DNA of 64,000 nucleotides, taken from assembly GCF_900129385.1 (NCBI RefSeq), contig NZ_FQVO01000011.1:92337-156336 (forward strand), given 5' to 3'. The notes beneath the pieces were generated by a model that had not been told where the DNA came from, made no database searches, and saw only the letters and a list, made by a program, of their open reading frames with translations. Shown piece by piece: positions 23,285-33,431 of the stretch. The translations under genes and the position numbers were made by a program. This DNA is from Chryseobacterium takakiae. GTDB lineage: Bacteria > Bacteroidota > Bacteroidia > Flavobacteriales > Weeksellaceae. The first letter of the stretch is position 1; every line of letters begins with the position of its first letter.

Positions 23285-24826
23285 ATGATCAAAATCTACT
23301 CAGGGGCATTATTCTTATGCTCTGTTCTGGGTCTTTCTGCTCAGGAAGTAATATGGCAGAAAAACATTAAGTCGTCCTCACAGGATTTCTTAAGCCAGAT
23401 TACAACAACAATAGATGGGCAATATCTCATTTCAGGAAGCTCCATTCAGCAAAAAAAAATGTCTGCCGAGAATAAACAGAATGATGGATACGATTTTCAT
23501 CTTATAAAACTCAATCAACAAGGGAATGAAGTTTGGGAAAAGTACTTTTCGGGTCAGGATCATGATTTTTTGTCTGCTACGGTTAATACTCAGGAAGGTG
23601 GTTTTTTACTTGCAGGTACATCTTTTTCAGGAAAAAGCTTGGATAAAAAAGATGATTCCAAAGGAGGATCTGACATATGGTTAATCAGAATCAATGAAAA
23701 TGGCGATGAGATATGGCAGAAAACGTTAGGCAGCAGAAGGGATGAAGAAGCAAAAGCTGTAATCCAGGCAACAGACCTGGGATTCTTTGTTTCAGGAACG
23801 GTTGAAACCACGGGAGCCGGCTTTGGTTCGAAAGATATTTGGATCATAAAGCTCGATAAAAGTGGTAAAGAATTATCCCAGGTCACTATTGGAGGAAAAG
23901 GTTTGGATGTTGTTGAAAAGATGATTCCAACGAAGGATGGCGGAGCGTTAATTGGTGCATATTCAAGAAGTAAAGCAGGAGGATCTAAAAAGACCGATAA
24001 TTTTGGAGAGGGAGATTATTGGATCCTTAAGTTTGATAAAGCCGGAAAACTAGAGTGGGAGAAAAATTTTGGAGGTAAAGAGGATGACCACCTGAGAACA
24101 ATTTCAGTAACCTCTTCCGGATTTTTTATAGCAGGTGAATCGCGTTCGAATATTTCAGGAAATAAATCTGTAGGGGTTAAAGATGGAACAGATTTATGGA
24201 TGATCATGCTTAATGAAAAAGGAGAGGAAATGTGGCAGAAATCATATAATTTCAAAAACAGAGATGTATTGATGGGCGCCAGTATTTTACATACATCAGA
24301 CGATAAATTATCAAAAGGAATTCTTCTTGGAGGATATAGTCAGGCGGAAGGAACCATTGGCGATGAGGAGGAAACTTTCTGGATTTTATATCTGGATTAC
24401 GCTGGGAATGAGATGTGGCGCAAATATGTTAAAGGTGAATCAAGAAAGAAAATTGAAAGGCTTGCAGATCTGAAATTAAACATAGATGGATCTATACTAC
24501 TTGCAGGTACTAGTGCAGAAGAGCTAGGGAAGGAAAACTGGAAAATCATAAAACTTGGTGACAAGGAGGTTAGCAAACTTATTGAGAAATCTGATATTAA
24601 AATATATCCTAACCCAGTTACAGATTATGCTTACGTTGAAATTGGCTTTGAGTTTAAAGAAGCTGATATTTCATTGTATGATATGGGAGGAAGACAGATT
24701 CAGACCATCAAAACAAGGAATTCTGTTACAAAAATAAATACTCAATCTCTGCTTCAGGCTGCGTATCTGGTTTATATAAAAACAGACGAAGGTAAAGTGG
24801 CAAGCGCCAAACTAATAAAAAAATAA
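23285..24826 (+). CDS. T9SS-sorted repeat protein, probably beta-propeller, first gene of the Rhs locus
   Basis: 513 residues. Signal peptide 1-19 (ending LGLSAQ), then repeated blades of about 55 residues with a recurrent W-x-x-x-x/GG-x-D-x-W-I/L-I-K/R pattern (for example GGSDIWLIRIN, GSKDIWIIKLD, GEGDYWILKFD), and a type A T9SS sorting domain from about 435 (IYPNPVTDYAYV). Likely a cell-surface protein. Only 9 bases separate it from the DUF5977 gene, so it belongs to the toxin locus operon; it may anchor or display the Rhs proteins (inference). Confidence 0.82.
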   Translation: MIKIYSGALFLCSVLGLSAQEVIWQKNIKSSSQDFLSQITTTIDGQYLISGSSIQQKKMSAENKQNDGYDFHLIKLNQQGNEVWEKYFSGQDHDFLSATVNTQEGGFLLAGTSFSGKSLDKKDDSKGGSDIWLIRINENGDEIWQKTLGSRRDEEAKAVIQATDLGFFVSGTVETTGAGFGSKDIWIIKLDKSGKELSQVTIGGKGLDVVEKMIPTKDGGALIGAYSRSKAGGSKKTDNFGEGDYWILKFDKAGKLEWEKNFGGKEDDHLRTISVTSSGFFIAGESRSNISGNKSVGVKDGTDLWMIMLNEKGEEMWQKSYNFKNRDVLMGASILHTSDDKLSKGILLGGYSQAEGTIGDEEETFWILYLDYAGNEMWRKYVKGESRKKIERLADLKLNIDGSILLAGTSAEELGKENWKIIKLGDKEVSKLIEKSDIKIYPNPVTDYAYVEIGFEFKEADISLYDMGGRQIQTIKTRNSVTKINTQSLLQAAYLVYIKTDEGKVASAKLIKK

Positions 24827-24835
24827 TAACTATTA

Positions 24836-27800
24836 ATGAAAAACTTAAAAAGATACCTGACTTGTATTTTATACATTTCTTGTCAGATTATTTATGCGCA
24901 GGGTAAAACTGTGGAAGATTATAATCTTGGGAAAAAGATAAATGTCAGCAATAATTACAATGTTGGTAAGCTTAGCTTGTCTGTACCTTTATATGACATC
25001 AATCTGGGAAGACTTTCTTTAAAGGGTACCGTAGATTACCAGCAGGAGATTCCTAAAACCGAGCCATCCATGGTGGGAGCAAACTGGTACTTTAACATGT
25101 TCGGCAAAATAACAGTGGCATATAAAAAGCCGGGAGATTTGCTTTCTCCTCAGCTACTTGGAGCTAATACGCCCAGTGGATTCCATAGTATGGGAAAAAA
25201 TAATTGTCTCATTTCAACACCAGGTAATGGTGCTACAAAAAAGCAACTTTTAACAAATCCAAATACGGACACCAGTTTTTACACGTATGAACCCAATACT
25301 TTTTATTTTGATTTCCTCGGATATACAGGGTATATGGTGTATGACAACGTTGGAAAGTTTCTGGTGTATTCTGAGAATGGAAATCTGACGGCATCATGGT
25401 CAGGAGAAAAATGCCATAATATTTTTCAACCGATTTTGTCATTCCCGGAAATTGTAATGAAAGATGATAAAGGAAATGAGTTTTATTTCGGAGGCGATTA
25501 TAATTCTATGGACATCTATTACGGAAAGACCAAGTACAACTATAGCTCTTTTAGCGATGATGGGACTTTTAGCTATTTTACTGATTTTTATACAAACAGA
25601 CAAACCAATTATATTTCTGCATTTTACCTGAAAAAGGTAAAATTATCAAATGGAAGGCTGCTAGAGGCATATTATAAAAATAGTAACAGAACAATTCTTG
25701 ATCCTTTTACTAATGGTGGAGAATATGTTAACGGGGATTATCCTAATGGAATTCCTGCCAACAATATCTTGTTGAACAATAATATTTTTCTGGGACAAGG
25801 TAATGGCCAGGATTTTAATAACTATACGGATACTTCTTCAATGAATTCGTGGGCGATGAGCCAGACCAGAGTTAATATCTTTCAGAAATTAGCAGTCATT
25901 GATTCCGTCAAAATATCGGATTACGGAACATTAAGCTTTAATTATGTTCAGGGTAATAATATTTACACGAAACCTTTTCTGAAAAAAATTCAGCTAAAAA
26001 GCTACAGCAAAAAGATAAAGGATATTGATTTTACTTATAATAATGCTCAGTTACAAGAGATTAATAATAATAATGAAAAATATAGCTTTACTTATTATAC
26101 CGGTTCTGGAAACAATTACCAAACGGACCCTTCAGGAATCAATTATTTAAGTGGTTATATAGGTTATCTCAAAAGTGTTGTGTATCCTACAAAAGGAAGA
26201 GAAGAATTTATTTATGAGCAAAATGATGTTTCCAAGATAAATTTTTTCACAAGAAGCAGTTTCGGAACAGAGAATAACGTGTTCATGAATAAAGATTCTA
26301 AAATTGACGGTCAACGATTATCAATGATACAGACTTTTGACAACACTAATACTCAGGTAGGTCTGAAAAAGTATGAATATAAAAATGATGATGGAACCTC
26401 GTCCGGTATTCTTATCTATAAAGATCAAACCAGCGTTTTTGTAGACAATTTGAACTGGTTTAATTCCGGTACTACAACAACATCCAACTCGTTTAAAGGA
26501 TATTATGATGAATATGTACGATATAGCAAGGTAAGAGAAGAAATTACAGGTAAGGAAAGAAATGATTATTATTTTACGGATCTTGTTACAAATCCTGATT
26601 CTATTGCCACTAAAGTCCACTCTAGTAACAACAATCCTAATGCACCACAGATCGCGCAAAGCAAATTACCGTTAAAAGTAAATAAAAATAACGAGAGAGG
26701 AAAACTGTATAAGATGGTTAAGCATAATAATGATATGTTTGCAGTCTTAGTAAAAAATATAAGATACACGAATTTCTTGAAAAATGCTTATCCGCTTAAT
26801 GAACTATCTGATAACTGCACAGATTGTAAAATATCAGACAGCAGATATTTCGTGGAAGCAAAGGCCGCGTTATGGGCACCAAATGTGAATAATCCATCAC
26901 AGCTTGAATATATCGGATATTATCAATATCAACCTGTATTGCCATATCTGCCAATAGCTATAGAGACTACGGAACAGATTCCATATCAAACTGTTGCGGG
27001 TAATCCTGTCGGTAGTAAATTATTTAATAGTGAAAAGTATATTAAATATAATACCAAATATTTATACTGGCATCCCTATGAAATAGAAACAACAGAAAAT
27101 TTGTCTCATGATTGGAACCTGCCGGGAAATCCTCCTGTCTACAATGGAAAAATAATATCAAGAACGTATTATCCACAAGATATTCTCAGGGCCAATACGG
27201 CTTGTGTAACAGGAAATTGTCCCCCTGATAACAATACGGTGGGAGGGAAGTTTTCCATTTATAAATATATGGCAAACCAAAATCTGGTAATGCCTGTTAT
27301 TGAAGCAAAGGTAAATACATATAACAAAACGGCTTTGGAAGAGGAAATTTATTCTAAAGATGCGGCAACAGGAAATTTCGTTATGCCAACCCGAAGAAGA
27401 AGTTCCCTGCTTGATTCTAATTTCTCCTTAGATAATGTGGCAGCAGCAACTGTAGAAGATAAAGAGACTATGGAATTGTATGATAATTTGGGAAATCTCC
27501 TGCAGTCAAGAAGCAGTAACGGTATTCCAAATACTACGATTTATGGTTATAATCAAACCCTTCCTATTGCAGAAGTCAAAGGGGCCACTTACGCACAGGT
27601 TATGCAGGCTTTTAATCTTGATCCTGTTAATAACACTTCATATCTTGATCTGGAGATTGTAAAAAAATCCAACCTGGATAAAAATGAAACTGCTGAAGCG
27701 GATCTAAATTTAGAATTGGATAAATTTAGAACAAAGCCGGAATTAAAAGATTTCCAGATTGAAACATTCGCTTATGATCCCCTAATAGGAGTTAAATCAG

Positions 27801-28477
27801 TAACTGATGCGAATGGAGTAAAAAGCTCTTATAAATATGACGGACTCAACAGGCCTAAAAAAGTATTTGATGCCAATGGAGATCCTATTAAGACATTTGA
27901 TTATAATTTCGCACCGACAAGATATTACAATAGCTATCTTATTAAAACTTTATATAGAAACAATTGTGGATCTAATGCGCACGGAGGTCTTCATTTGTAC
28001 TTTGTACCTGAAAACAAATATTTTTCAACGGTAAGTCAGGCGGACGCAGAGCAGATGGCAGAGAATGAAGCTGCAACGGTAGGACAAGTCGAAGCTAATA
28101 CGTATGGCTTATGCTATCCTAAATCACAATGTTCCCTGACCATGGCTAACAATTTTGTTTCATTAGGTTCGGAGGTATATAGTTATATGAATAATTATAA
28201 TGTTGTATTTAAGCTTTCCTTCAGGGGTTATCCTATTAACGCAAGTTATTGGAATAATGAAATTCAAATCGCACAAATTAGCGGAAGCTGTATCCCTTCT
28301 GTGGAAAGGACAATAAGCAATTATGTTGAACCACCGGGCGGATATTTCGGAGATACTCCGGCTAACAGAACCTGGCGGGTAAGAATAGATACTGCGGGAA
28401 GAGTTTATGTAAAACTATTATCAGGGTCTGTGGGAAATAACTCGGCTAACCCATTAAAATTTGAATTCGAATACTAA
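24836..28477 (+). CDS. Large secreted YD/Rhs-like protein with DUF5977-type tail
   Basis: 1213 residues. Signal peptide 1-21 (ISCQIIYAQ). The body has YD/Rhs-like strands (YDNLGNLLQSRSSNG, YKYDGLNRPKKVFDANGD near 1000). From about 1045 the segment with FVPENKYFSTVSQADAEQMA and an NTYGLCYP end resembles the DUF5977 domain. No T9SS sorting domain is present. It may form the first half of an Rhs-type shell, with the next gene giving the second half and the toxic tail. The next ATG follows one base after its stop. Confidence 0.78.
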   Translation: MKNLKRYLTCILYISCQIIYAQGKTVEDYNLGKKINVSNNYNVGKLSLSVPLYDINLGRLSLKGTVDYQQEIPKTEPSMVGANWYFNMFGKITVAYKKPGDLLSPQLLGANTPSGFHSMGKNNCLISTPGNGATKKQLLTNPNTDTSFYTYEPNTFYFDFLGYTGYMVYDNVGKFLVYSENGNLTASWSGEKCHNIFQPILSFPEIVMKDDKGNEFYFGGDYNSMDIYYGKTKYNYSSFSDDGTFSYFTDFYTNRQTNYISAFYLKKVKLSNGRLLEAYYKNSNRTILDPFTNGGEYVNGDYPNGIPANNILLNNNIFLGQGNGQDFNNYTDTSSMNSWAMSQTRVNIFQKLAVIDSVKISDYGTLSFNYVQGNNIYTKPFLKKIQLKSYSKKIKDIDFTYNNAQLQEINNNNEKYSFTYYTGSGNNYQTDPSGINYLSGYIGYLKSVVYPTKGREEFIYEQNDVSKINFFTRSSFGTENNVFMNKDSKIDGQRLSMIQTFDNTNTQVGLKKYEYKNDDGTSSGILIYKDQTSVFVDNLNWFNSGTTTTSNSFKGYYDEYVRYSKVREEITGKERNDYYFTDLVTNPDSIATKVHSSNNNPNAPQIAQSKLPLKVNKNNERGKLYKMVKHNNDMFAVLVKNIRYTNFLKNAYPLNELSDNCTDCKISDSRYFVEAKAALWAPNVNNPSQLEYIGYYQYQPVLPYLPIAIETTEQIPYQTVAGNPVGSKLFNSEKYIKYNTKYLYWHPYEIETTENLSHDWNLPGNPPVYNGKIISRTYYPQDILRANTACVTGNCPPDNNTVGGKFSIYKYMANQNLVMPVIEAKVNTYNKTALEEEIYSKDAATGNFVMPTRRRSSLLDSNFSLDNVAAATVEDKETMELYDNLGNLLQSRSSNGIPNTTIYGYNQTLPIAEVKGATYAQVMQAFNLDPVNNTSYLDLEIVKKSNLDKNETAEADLNLELDKFRTKPELKDFQIETFAYDPLIGVKSVTDANGVKSSYKYDGLNRPKKVFDANGDPIKTFDYNFAPTRYYNSYLIKTLYRNNCGSNAHGGLHLYFVPENKYFSTVSQADAEQMAENEAATVGQVEANTYGLCYPKSQCSLTMANNFVSLGSEVYSYMNNYNVVFKLSFRGYPINASYWNNEIQIAQISGSCIPSVERTISNYVEPPGGYFGDTPANRTWRVRIDTAGRVYVKLLSGSVGNNSANPLKFEFEY

Positions 28478-28478
28478 T

Positions 28479-31400
28479 ATGAAAAGCTATAAAATATTAT
28501 TTATAATTCTTTTATCCTGGGTAAATGTATATTATGCCCAGAGTTCAGGATTATCAAATGCCGAAAACTATATTTTAGTAAAAAATTATGTGTCTAAGGG
28601 ATCAGATACTTTAACAAAGCCACCTTTACAAACTGTACAATATTTTGACGGTATTGGAAGAATAAAGCAGAGCGTTAAAGTAAAATATACACCGCAAGGA
28701 AATGACGTGGTAAGTCACAAGGTCTATGATGAGTTTGGAAGAGAGGCTAGAGAATATCTTCCGGTTCCTCAGCAAGGTACGCAAAATGGGGCTTTTTATA
28801 CCAATCCTTTAACCAATGCAACAAATCCTGCCATATATGGTAACGAAAAAATCTATTCTGAAAAGATCTTTGAAAGTTCCCCTTTCGACAATATTCAGAA
28901 ACAGTTTCAGGTAGGAAATGACTGGTCGGGCAGTCCTCTTCAATTCGGTTACGACAGGAATATCGCCGGAGAGGTAAAAAAATATGTAACGGTAACAAGC
29001 TGGTCTAATGGAGCAACATCTTCTTTATTAAATATAAGCGGAAGCTACGGCAATAGTGAGTTATACAAAAAAATAAGGGTAGATGAAGATAATATTCAGG
29101 TTATTGAATTTATTGATGCACAAGGGAAATTAGTATTAAACAGAAAAGTTATCAGCAGCTCGGAAAATGCTGATACGTATTATGTATATAATGAATATGA
29201 CCAGCTGGCTTTTGTTATTCCCCCATCAGCCGCCAGCTTAACGAATATTGATACTACAAATTTAAATGCTTTATGCTATCAGTATCGTTATGATAATAAA
29301 GGTCGTTTGGTTGAAAAGAGACAACCCGGAAAAGAAGGATGGGAATTCATCGTGTATGATAAACAGAACAGGATTGTTCTTACACAAGATCCCATGCTGG
29401 CTTCACTAAATAATAATTTTAATAAGAAAGGCTGGATTTTTACTAAATACGATCAGTTCGGCAGAATTGTCTATACGGGATTTTTTGCAAATACTGCAAG
29501 TAGATTGTCAATGCAGACTGCCCTAAATAACATGGCTGCTAATGCCGCAAACAATGAAGTGCGGACTAACACACCATTTTCACTCAATGGCTTGGATATT
29601 TGGTATACAAAAAATGCATTTCCCACAGGCAGTATGACCATACTAAGTGTTAACTATTATGATACATACCCTTTTGCATCACCACTCTTTCCTACACAAA
29701 TCTTAGGACAAACGGTACTTTCAGACGTGCAGAGCTCATCCGTTAATACTAAAAATTTGCCGCTTGCATCCTTTGTCAAAAACATTGATGATGATAACTG
29801 GACTAAAGGTTATAATTGGTATGATCCTAAAGGAAGACTTATCGGAACTTATTCAATTAATTATTTAGGAGGATATACAAAAAGAGAAAAGCTGTTGGAT
29901 TTTTCAGGTTTAATCAAGGAATCTTATGTGTATCATAAAAGAACAAATAGTGATGAAGAAGTCCGTACAAAAGAAACGATTGAGTATGATAAACAAAATA
30001 GAATATTAGCTCAAAAGCATAAGGTTAATAATCAGCAGGAGGAACCTTTAAGCATAAATTCTTATAATGAATTAGGCCAGTTAGCACAAAAGCAAGTAGG
30101 GCAGGATGATGATCATCTTGTGCCTTTACAAACAATTACTTATAAATATAATATCAGGGGATGGGTTACACAGGTTAATGATCCGGAAAATTTAGGATCA
30201 AGCTTTTTTGCAATGAAGCTGAAATATCAAAACCCGCAAGATGCTCAAAATGGAATAGCTAAATATAACGGAAGTGTTTCAGAAATGGATTGGAAAACAT
30301 CTGTTGACGGATTATACAGGAGATATGCTTATAAATATGATCAGTTAAACAGACTTACAGAAGGTATATTTTTAACGCCATATTTAACATCAGAAACGCA
30401 AAACCACTTTTATGATGAAATTCTAACGTATGATAAAAACAGCAACATTAAGACGCTTAATAGATTTCAGGCACCTTCATTGGGATTAAATACACCGATG
30501 AAAATCGATGAATTAACATACGAATACGCGAACAATAACCTTTCTAACAGGCTTTCTAAGGTAACAGATGCTATTCCTAATAATTCAGGATATCCAATCG
30601 GTGGAAACGTAATTGATTATGATTTAAATGGTAATATGATCAATCAAAAAGATAAAGGCATATCCGGGATCTTATATAATTACCTTAATCTTCCCAGACA
30701 ATTTACAACCAGCCAAGAGAATATATCTTATCTATATAGAGCTGACGGAACAAAACTTAAGAAAACACTTAGTGCCACAACAACTGATTATTTAGATGGA
30801 TTTCAGTATGAAAATGGAATTTTAAAGGTGATTCCTACTACTGAAGGAATCTACGCATATGATAGAACACAGTACATCTATAATTATAAAGACCACCTGG
30901 GAAATATTAGATTTACATATGGGTCAGTAGACGGTGGAGGAATTATTTTCTGGAAAGAAAATAACTATTATCCTTTTGGGTTAATGCATAAAGGCTATAA
31001 TGGATCTGATAATTTGCAGGAGTTTTCCGTGCCTTATTTTGATCGATATAGTGGAAAAGAGCTACAGGAAACAGGAATGTATGATTTCGGGGCGAGATTT
31101 TATATGCCTGATTTAGGAAGATGGGGCGTAATTGACCCCTTATCAGAAAAGTATCATGGTTTTAGTCCATATAATTATACCTTGAATAATCCGCTTAATA
31201 TGATTGATCCGGACGGAAGAGCTGTTTATCCTCCCGTAAAAGGATTGGCATATTATGTCGATAATGATGGTATCTTTAGATGGAATGCTCAAAATAAAAT
31301 GTATGAGCATTACGGAAATACTCCGGAAAATCCAACGGTTTCAAATGGCTTTTTAGGATATTATGAAGTGCCGGAATCCGCTACGGCCGAAGTAACTGCT

Positions 31401-31973
31401 AATCCGCCTTCGGGTGAGGGTGTTATTGCAAAAGGAGATATGCCAAAGGTTAGTTCCGTACCAAATAATACAACACAGCAGGCTCGTAAAGGTATAATAC
31501 CAAGATATCAGAAACTGGATGAAGTAGTTAATAACCCTGCAACTTCTCCTGCAATGGCAAGACTGGGACAGGTAACGGCTTCCAGTTCAGCAAGAATTAT
31601 GCGATCGGTAGAAAGTGTAGGAAAAATAGGAAGAGAAGTTTGGTGGGGACCAAAATCTATTGGTACCTTTAGGACACCAACCAGATTGGCGGGCGGTCTT
31701 GCGAATACTTTGGAAGCCGGAGGAACTGCTTTAGGCTTTTTGGGTCTGGGCTTTACGTCCTATCAATATTTATCGGGACAAATCACAGGTACAGAAGCAT
31801 TTTTTGATGTCGGAGCCGGAGTCCTGAGTTTTTGGTGTCCTTTGTGCGGAATGTTTTATTTCGGTGGAAAAACATTATGGGAACAAACCACAGGAACACC
31901 TTTATTTAAGAAACCTGAAGGTATTTCAAACGAGATCACTCCGTTGTTTGGTCAACCATTTATCTTTAAATAA
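28479..31973 (+). CDS. DUF6443 / Rhs repeat protein with variable C-terminal tail (polymorphic toxin)
   Basis: 1164 residues from the ATG at 28479; a TTG six codons upstream is in frame but overlaps the previous gene. Signal peptide 1-20 (WVNVYYAQ), DUF6443 domain about 30-160 (VQYFDGIGRIKQSVKVKYTP), many YD/Rhs repeats, then the Rhs core ending in YDFGARFYMPDLGRWGVIDP and NPLNMIDPDGR near residue 909. The last 255 residues differ in composition: a Pro/Thr/Ala-rich linker, then a Gly-rich hydrophobic part (TALGFLGLGFTSYQYLSG). That tail is where Rhs toxins carry their toxic domain; its activity is not recognisable, pore formation is a guess. Confidence 0.88.
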   Translation: MKSYKILFIILLSWVNVYYAQSSGLSNAENYILVKNYVSKGSDTLTKPPLQTVQYFDGIGRIKQSVKVKYTPQGNDVVSHKVYDEFGREAREYLPVPQQGTQNGAFYTNPLTNATNPAIYGNEKIYSEKIFESSPFDNIQKQFQVGNDWSGSPLQFGYDRNIAGEVKKYVTVTSWSNGATSSLLNISGSYGNSELYKKIRVDEDNIQVIEFIDAQGKLVLNRKVISSSENADTYYVYNEYDQLAFVIPPSAASLTNIDTTNLNALCYQYRYDNKGRLVEKRQPGKEGWEFIVYDKQNRIVLTQDPMLASLNNNFNKKGWIFTKYDQFGRIVYTGFFANTASRLSMQTALNNMAANAANNEVRTNTPFSLNGLDIWYTKNAFPTGSMTILSVNYYDTYPFASPLFPTQILGQTVLSDVQSSSVNTKNLPLASFVKNIDDDNWTKGYNWYDPKGRLIGTYSINYLGGYTKREKLLDFSGLIKESYVYHKRTNSDEEVRTKETIEYDKQNRILAQKHKVNNQQEEPLSINSYNELGQLAQKQVGQDDDHLVPLQTITYKYNIRGWVTQVNDPENLGSSFFAMKLKYQNPQDAQNGIAKYNGSVSEMDWKTSVDGLYRRYAYKYDQLNRLTEGIFLTPYLTSETQNHFYDEILTYDKNSNIKTLNRFQAPSLGLNTPMKIDELTYEYANNNLSNRLSKVTDAIPNNSGYPIGGNVIDYDLNGNMINQKDKGISGILYNYLNLPRQFTTSQENISYLYRADGTKLKKTLSATTTDYLDGFQYENGILKVIPTTEGIYAYDRTQYIYNYKDHLGNIRFTYGSVDGGGIIFWKENNYYPFGLMHKGYNGSDNLQEFSVPYFDRYSGKELQETGMYDFGARFYMPDLGRWGVIDPLSEKYHGFSPYNYTLNNPLNMIDPDGRAVYPPVKGLAYYVDNDGIFRWNAQNKMYEHYGNTPENPTVSNGFLGYYEVPESATAEVTANPPSGEGVIAKGDMPKVSSVPNNTTQQARKGIIPRYQKLDEVVNNPATSPAMARLGQVTASSSARIMRSVESVGKIGREVWWGPKSIGTFRTPTRLAGGLANTLEAGGTALGFLGLGFTSYQYLSGQITGTEAFFDVGAGVLSFWCPLCGMFYFGGKTLWEQTTGTPLFKKPEGISNEITPLFGQPFIFK

Positions 31974-31975
31974 AA

Positions 31976-32491
31976 ATGAAAGTATATAACTATTTCGCTT
32001 TTTCAACTTATAAGCTCCTTGAAATTGTTTTCAAAAAAGATAATGAAAGGATTTTAGTACTCAAAACATCCTTTATTATTTCACTACTAATATTACTTGT
32101 ATTGTACTCTATAAAGGGAATTTTTGAATTGAATGGTTATAATGATACCGTAATTCCTCCATTGTACATTTTTTTGCTGATCGTAATAATATGGCTGCCG
32201 AATTATATTTACCTTAACAAAAAGAATTTTCTTATGGATAATAATGTTTTTTCTCTAAAAAACGTTATTCAGGTTCTGTTGTTTATAATCACAGTTGTTG
32301 CTGGATTTATAATAATTGCCAATAAAAACAGAGAAAGAATATTCAGAGAAAGAGGATATTCAGAAGAAATGATTAATAATGGAGGTAAAGAAGCATTTGA
32401 TCCTCAAAAAAAACCAGAGTCATTGGAAGAAAAGATCAGATTATGGTATTATAATACATTTGAAAAAAAGGATAGTACTGACATAAAATGA
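31976..32491 (+). CDS. Small membrane protein, candidate immunity protein of the Rhs toxin
   Basis: 171 residues with three predicted membrane helices (about 28-48, 58-75, 100-120) and a charged cytosolic C-terminal tail. ATG 2 bases after the Rhs stop, and a strong terminator follows its stop. Position directly after a polymorphic toxin, small size and lack of a known family fit an immunity protein; a membrane location would suit a toxin tail with hydrophobic segments. Function inferred from context only. Confidence 0.65.
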   Translation: MKVYNYFAFSTYKLLEIVFKKDNERILVLKTSFIISLLILLVLYSIKGIFELNGYNDTVIPPLYIFLLIVIIWLPNYIYLNKKNFLMDNNVFSLKNVIQVLLFIITVVAGFIIIANKNRERIFRERGYSEEMINNGGKEAFDPQKKPESLEEKIRLWYYNTFEKKDSTDIK

Positions 32492-32492
32492 T

Positions 32493-32525
32493 AAAGGTCG
32501 TCTCAATTTTGAGACGACCTTTTTT
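32493..32525 (+). terminator. Strong terminator closing the Rhs locus
   Basis: AAAGGTCGTCTCAA and TTGAGACGACCTTT form a perfect 14-bp stem with a 2-base loop and a T run, beginning 2 bases after the stop. Confidence 0.85.
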
Positions 32526-32649
32526 ATGCACATAATAATATTTAGATCTAAATTATTTCTTTATATATGAAATAAACGGTATTGATTCTTAGCAAATGTT
32601 AGTACATTTGCAAATATATCCTTGAGATAGCAGGTTTTTACAATTTTCA

Positions 32650-33288
32650 TTACCTGAAAAACGGATTATACACTTTCTCAAAACCAATAGTCGTAGGATT
32701 TCCGTGGCCTGAGAAAACCTTTGTTTCAGGATCAAGGATAAAAAGTTTCATTGTGATTCCTTCAATCAGCTGTTCATAATTCCCTTTAAACAGATCAGTT
32801 CTGCCAATGCTTCCCTCAAAAAGAACATCTCCGGAAATCATGAATTTTTGATTCTCATTATGATAGATAATACTCCCTGGCGAATGTCCGGGAACATGGT
32901 AAATTTTGAATCTTTCACCATCCAGCTCCAGTTCATCATTTTCGCTGATATATCGAATGTCTGCATGGATGTGCTCAAGCGTCATCCCGAAACGCATTCC
33001 GCTGATCTGGAACATATCAAGCACCTCCTGGTCATCCTTATGCATAAAAACAGGTACTTTAAAAGTATCGGAAGCCCACTGAAGTCCTAAAATATGATCA
33101 ATGTGGGCATGGGTTAAAAGGATTTTATTAATTTTTAATTCTTTTTCGCTGATGAAATTTTCCAGTGTTTTGGTTTCCATATCATTCATATTTCCCGGAT
33201 CAATCAGCCAGGCATTTTTGTTTTCATTGTAAATGAGGTAGGTGTTTTCACTGGCGAAATTAAATACGAAACCTTGTATCTGAAGCAT
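32650..33288 (-). CDS. MBL-fold metallo-hydrolase (glyoxalase II-like)
   Basis: 212 residues, metallo-beta-lactamase fold: metal motif THAHIDHILGL near 58-68, second-site His in YHVPGHSPGS, Asp in ISGDVLFEGSIGRTDL and the late His in FSGHGNPTTIG. This short form lacks the C-terminal substrate domain of true glyoxalase II. Probably hydrolyses a thioester or similar; substrate unknown. Cytosolic, monocistronic, with a TACATTTG promoter element at 33312-33319. Confidence 0.85.
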   Translation of the reverse strand: MLQIQGFVFNFASENTYLIYNENKNAWLIDPGNMNDMETKTLENFISEKELKINKILLTHAHIDHILGLQWASDTFKVPVFMHKDDQEVLDMFQISGMRFGMTLEHIHADIRYISENDELELDGERFKIYHVPGHSPGSIIYHNENQKFMISGDVLFEGSIGRTDLFKGNYEQLIEGITMKLFILDPETKVFSGHGNPTTIGFEKVYNPFFR

Positions 33289-33311
33289 ATGATTTATATT
33301 TTTTTAAGTAA

Positions 33312-33319
33312 CAAATGTA
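33312..33319 (-). promoter_or_regulatory. -7 promoter element of the MBL hydrolase gene
   Basis: Minus strand reads TACATTTG, 24 bases before the ATG at 33288. Confidence 0.5.
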
Positions 33320-33431
33320 ATCACAAAAGTTTGTGTTTAAAATAGTCAGATCGAAATATTTCCCAATTAAAATATCATTAAAACCTTTGGATCGGATGAA
33401 AAATCTCGCATTTTTCTTTATCTTCGTCATA

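Noticed and set aside
24836..31973. One giant Rhs gene broken by a frameshift
   Set aside because: Both parts have their own signal peptide and ATG, so they are two genes.
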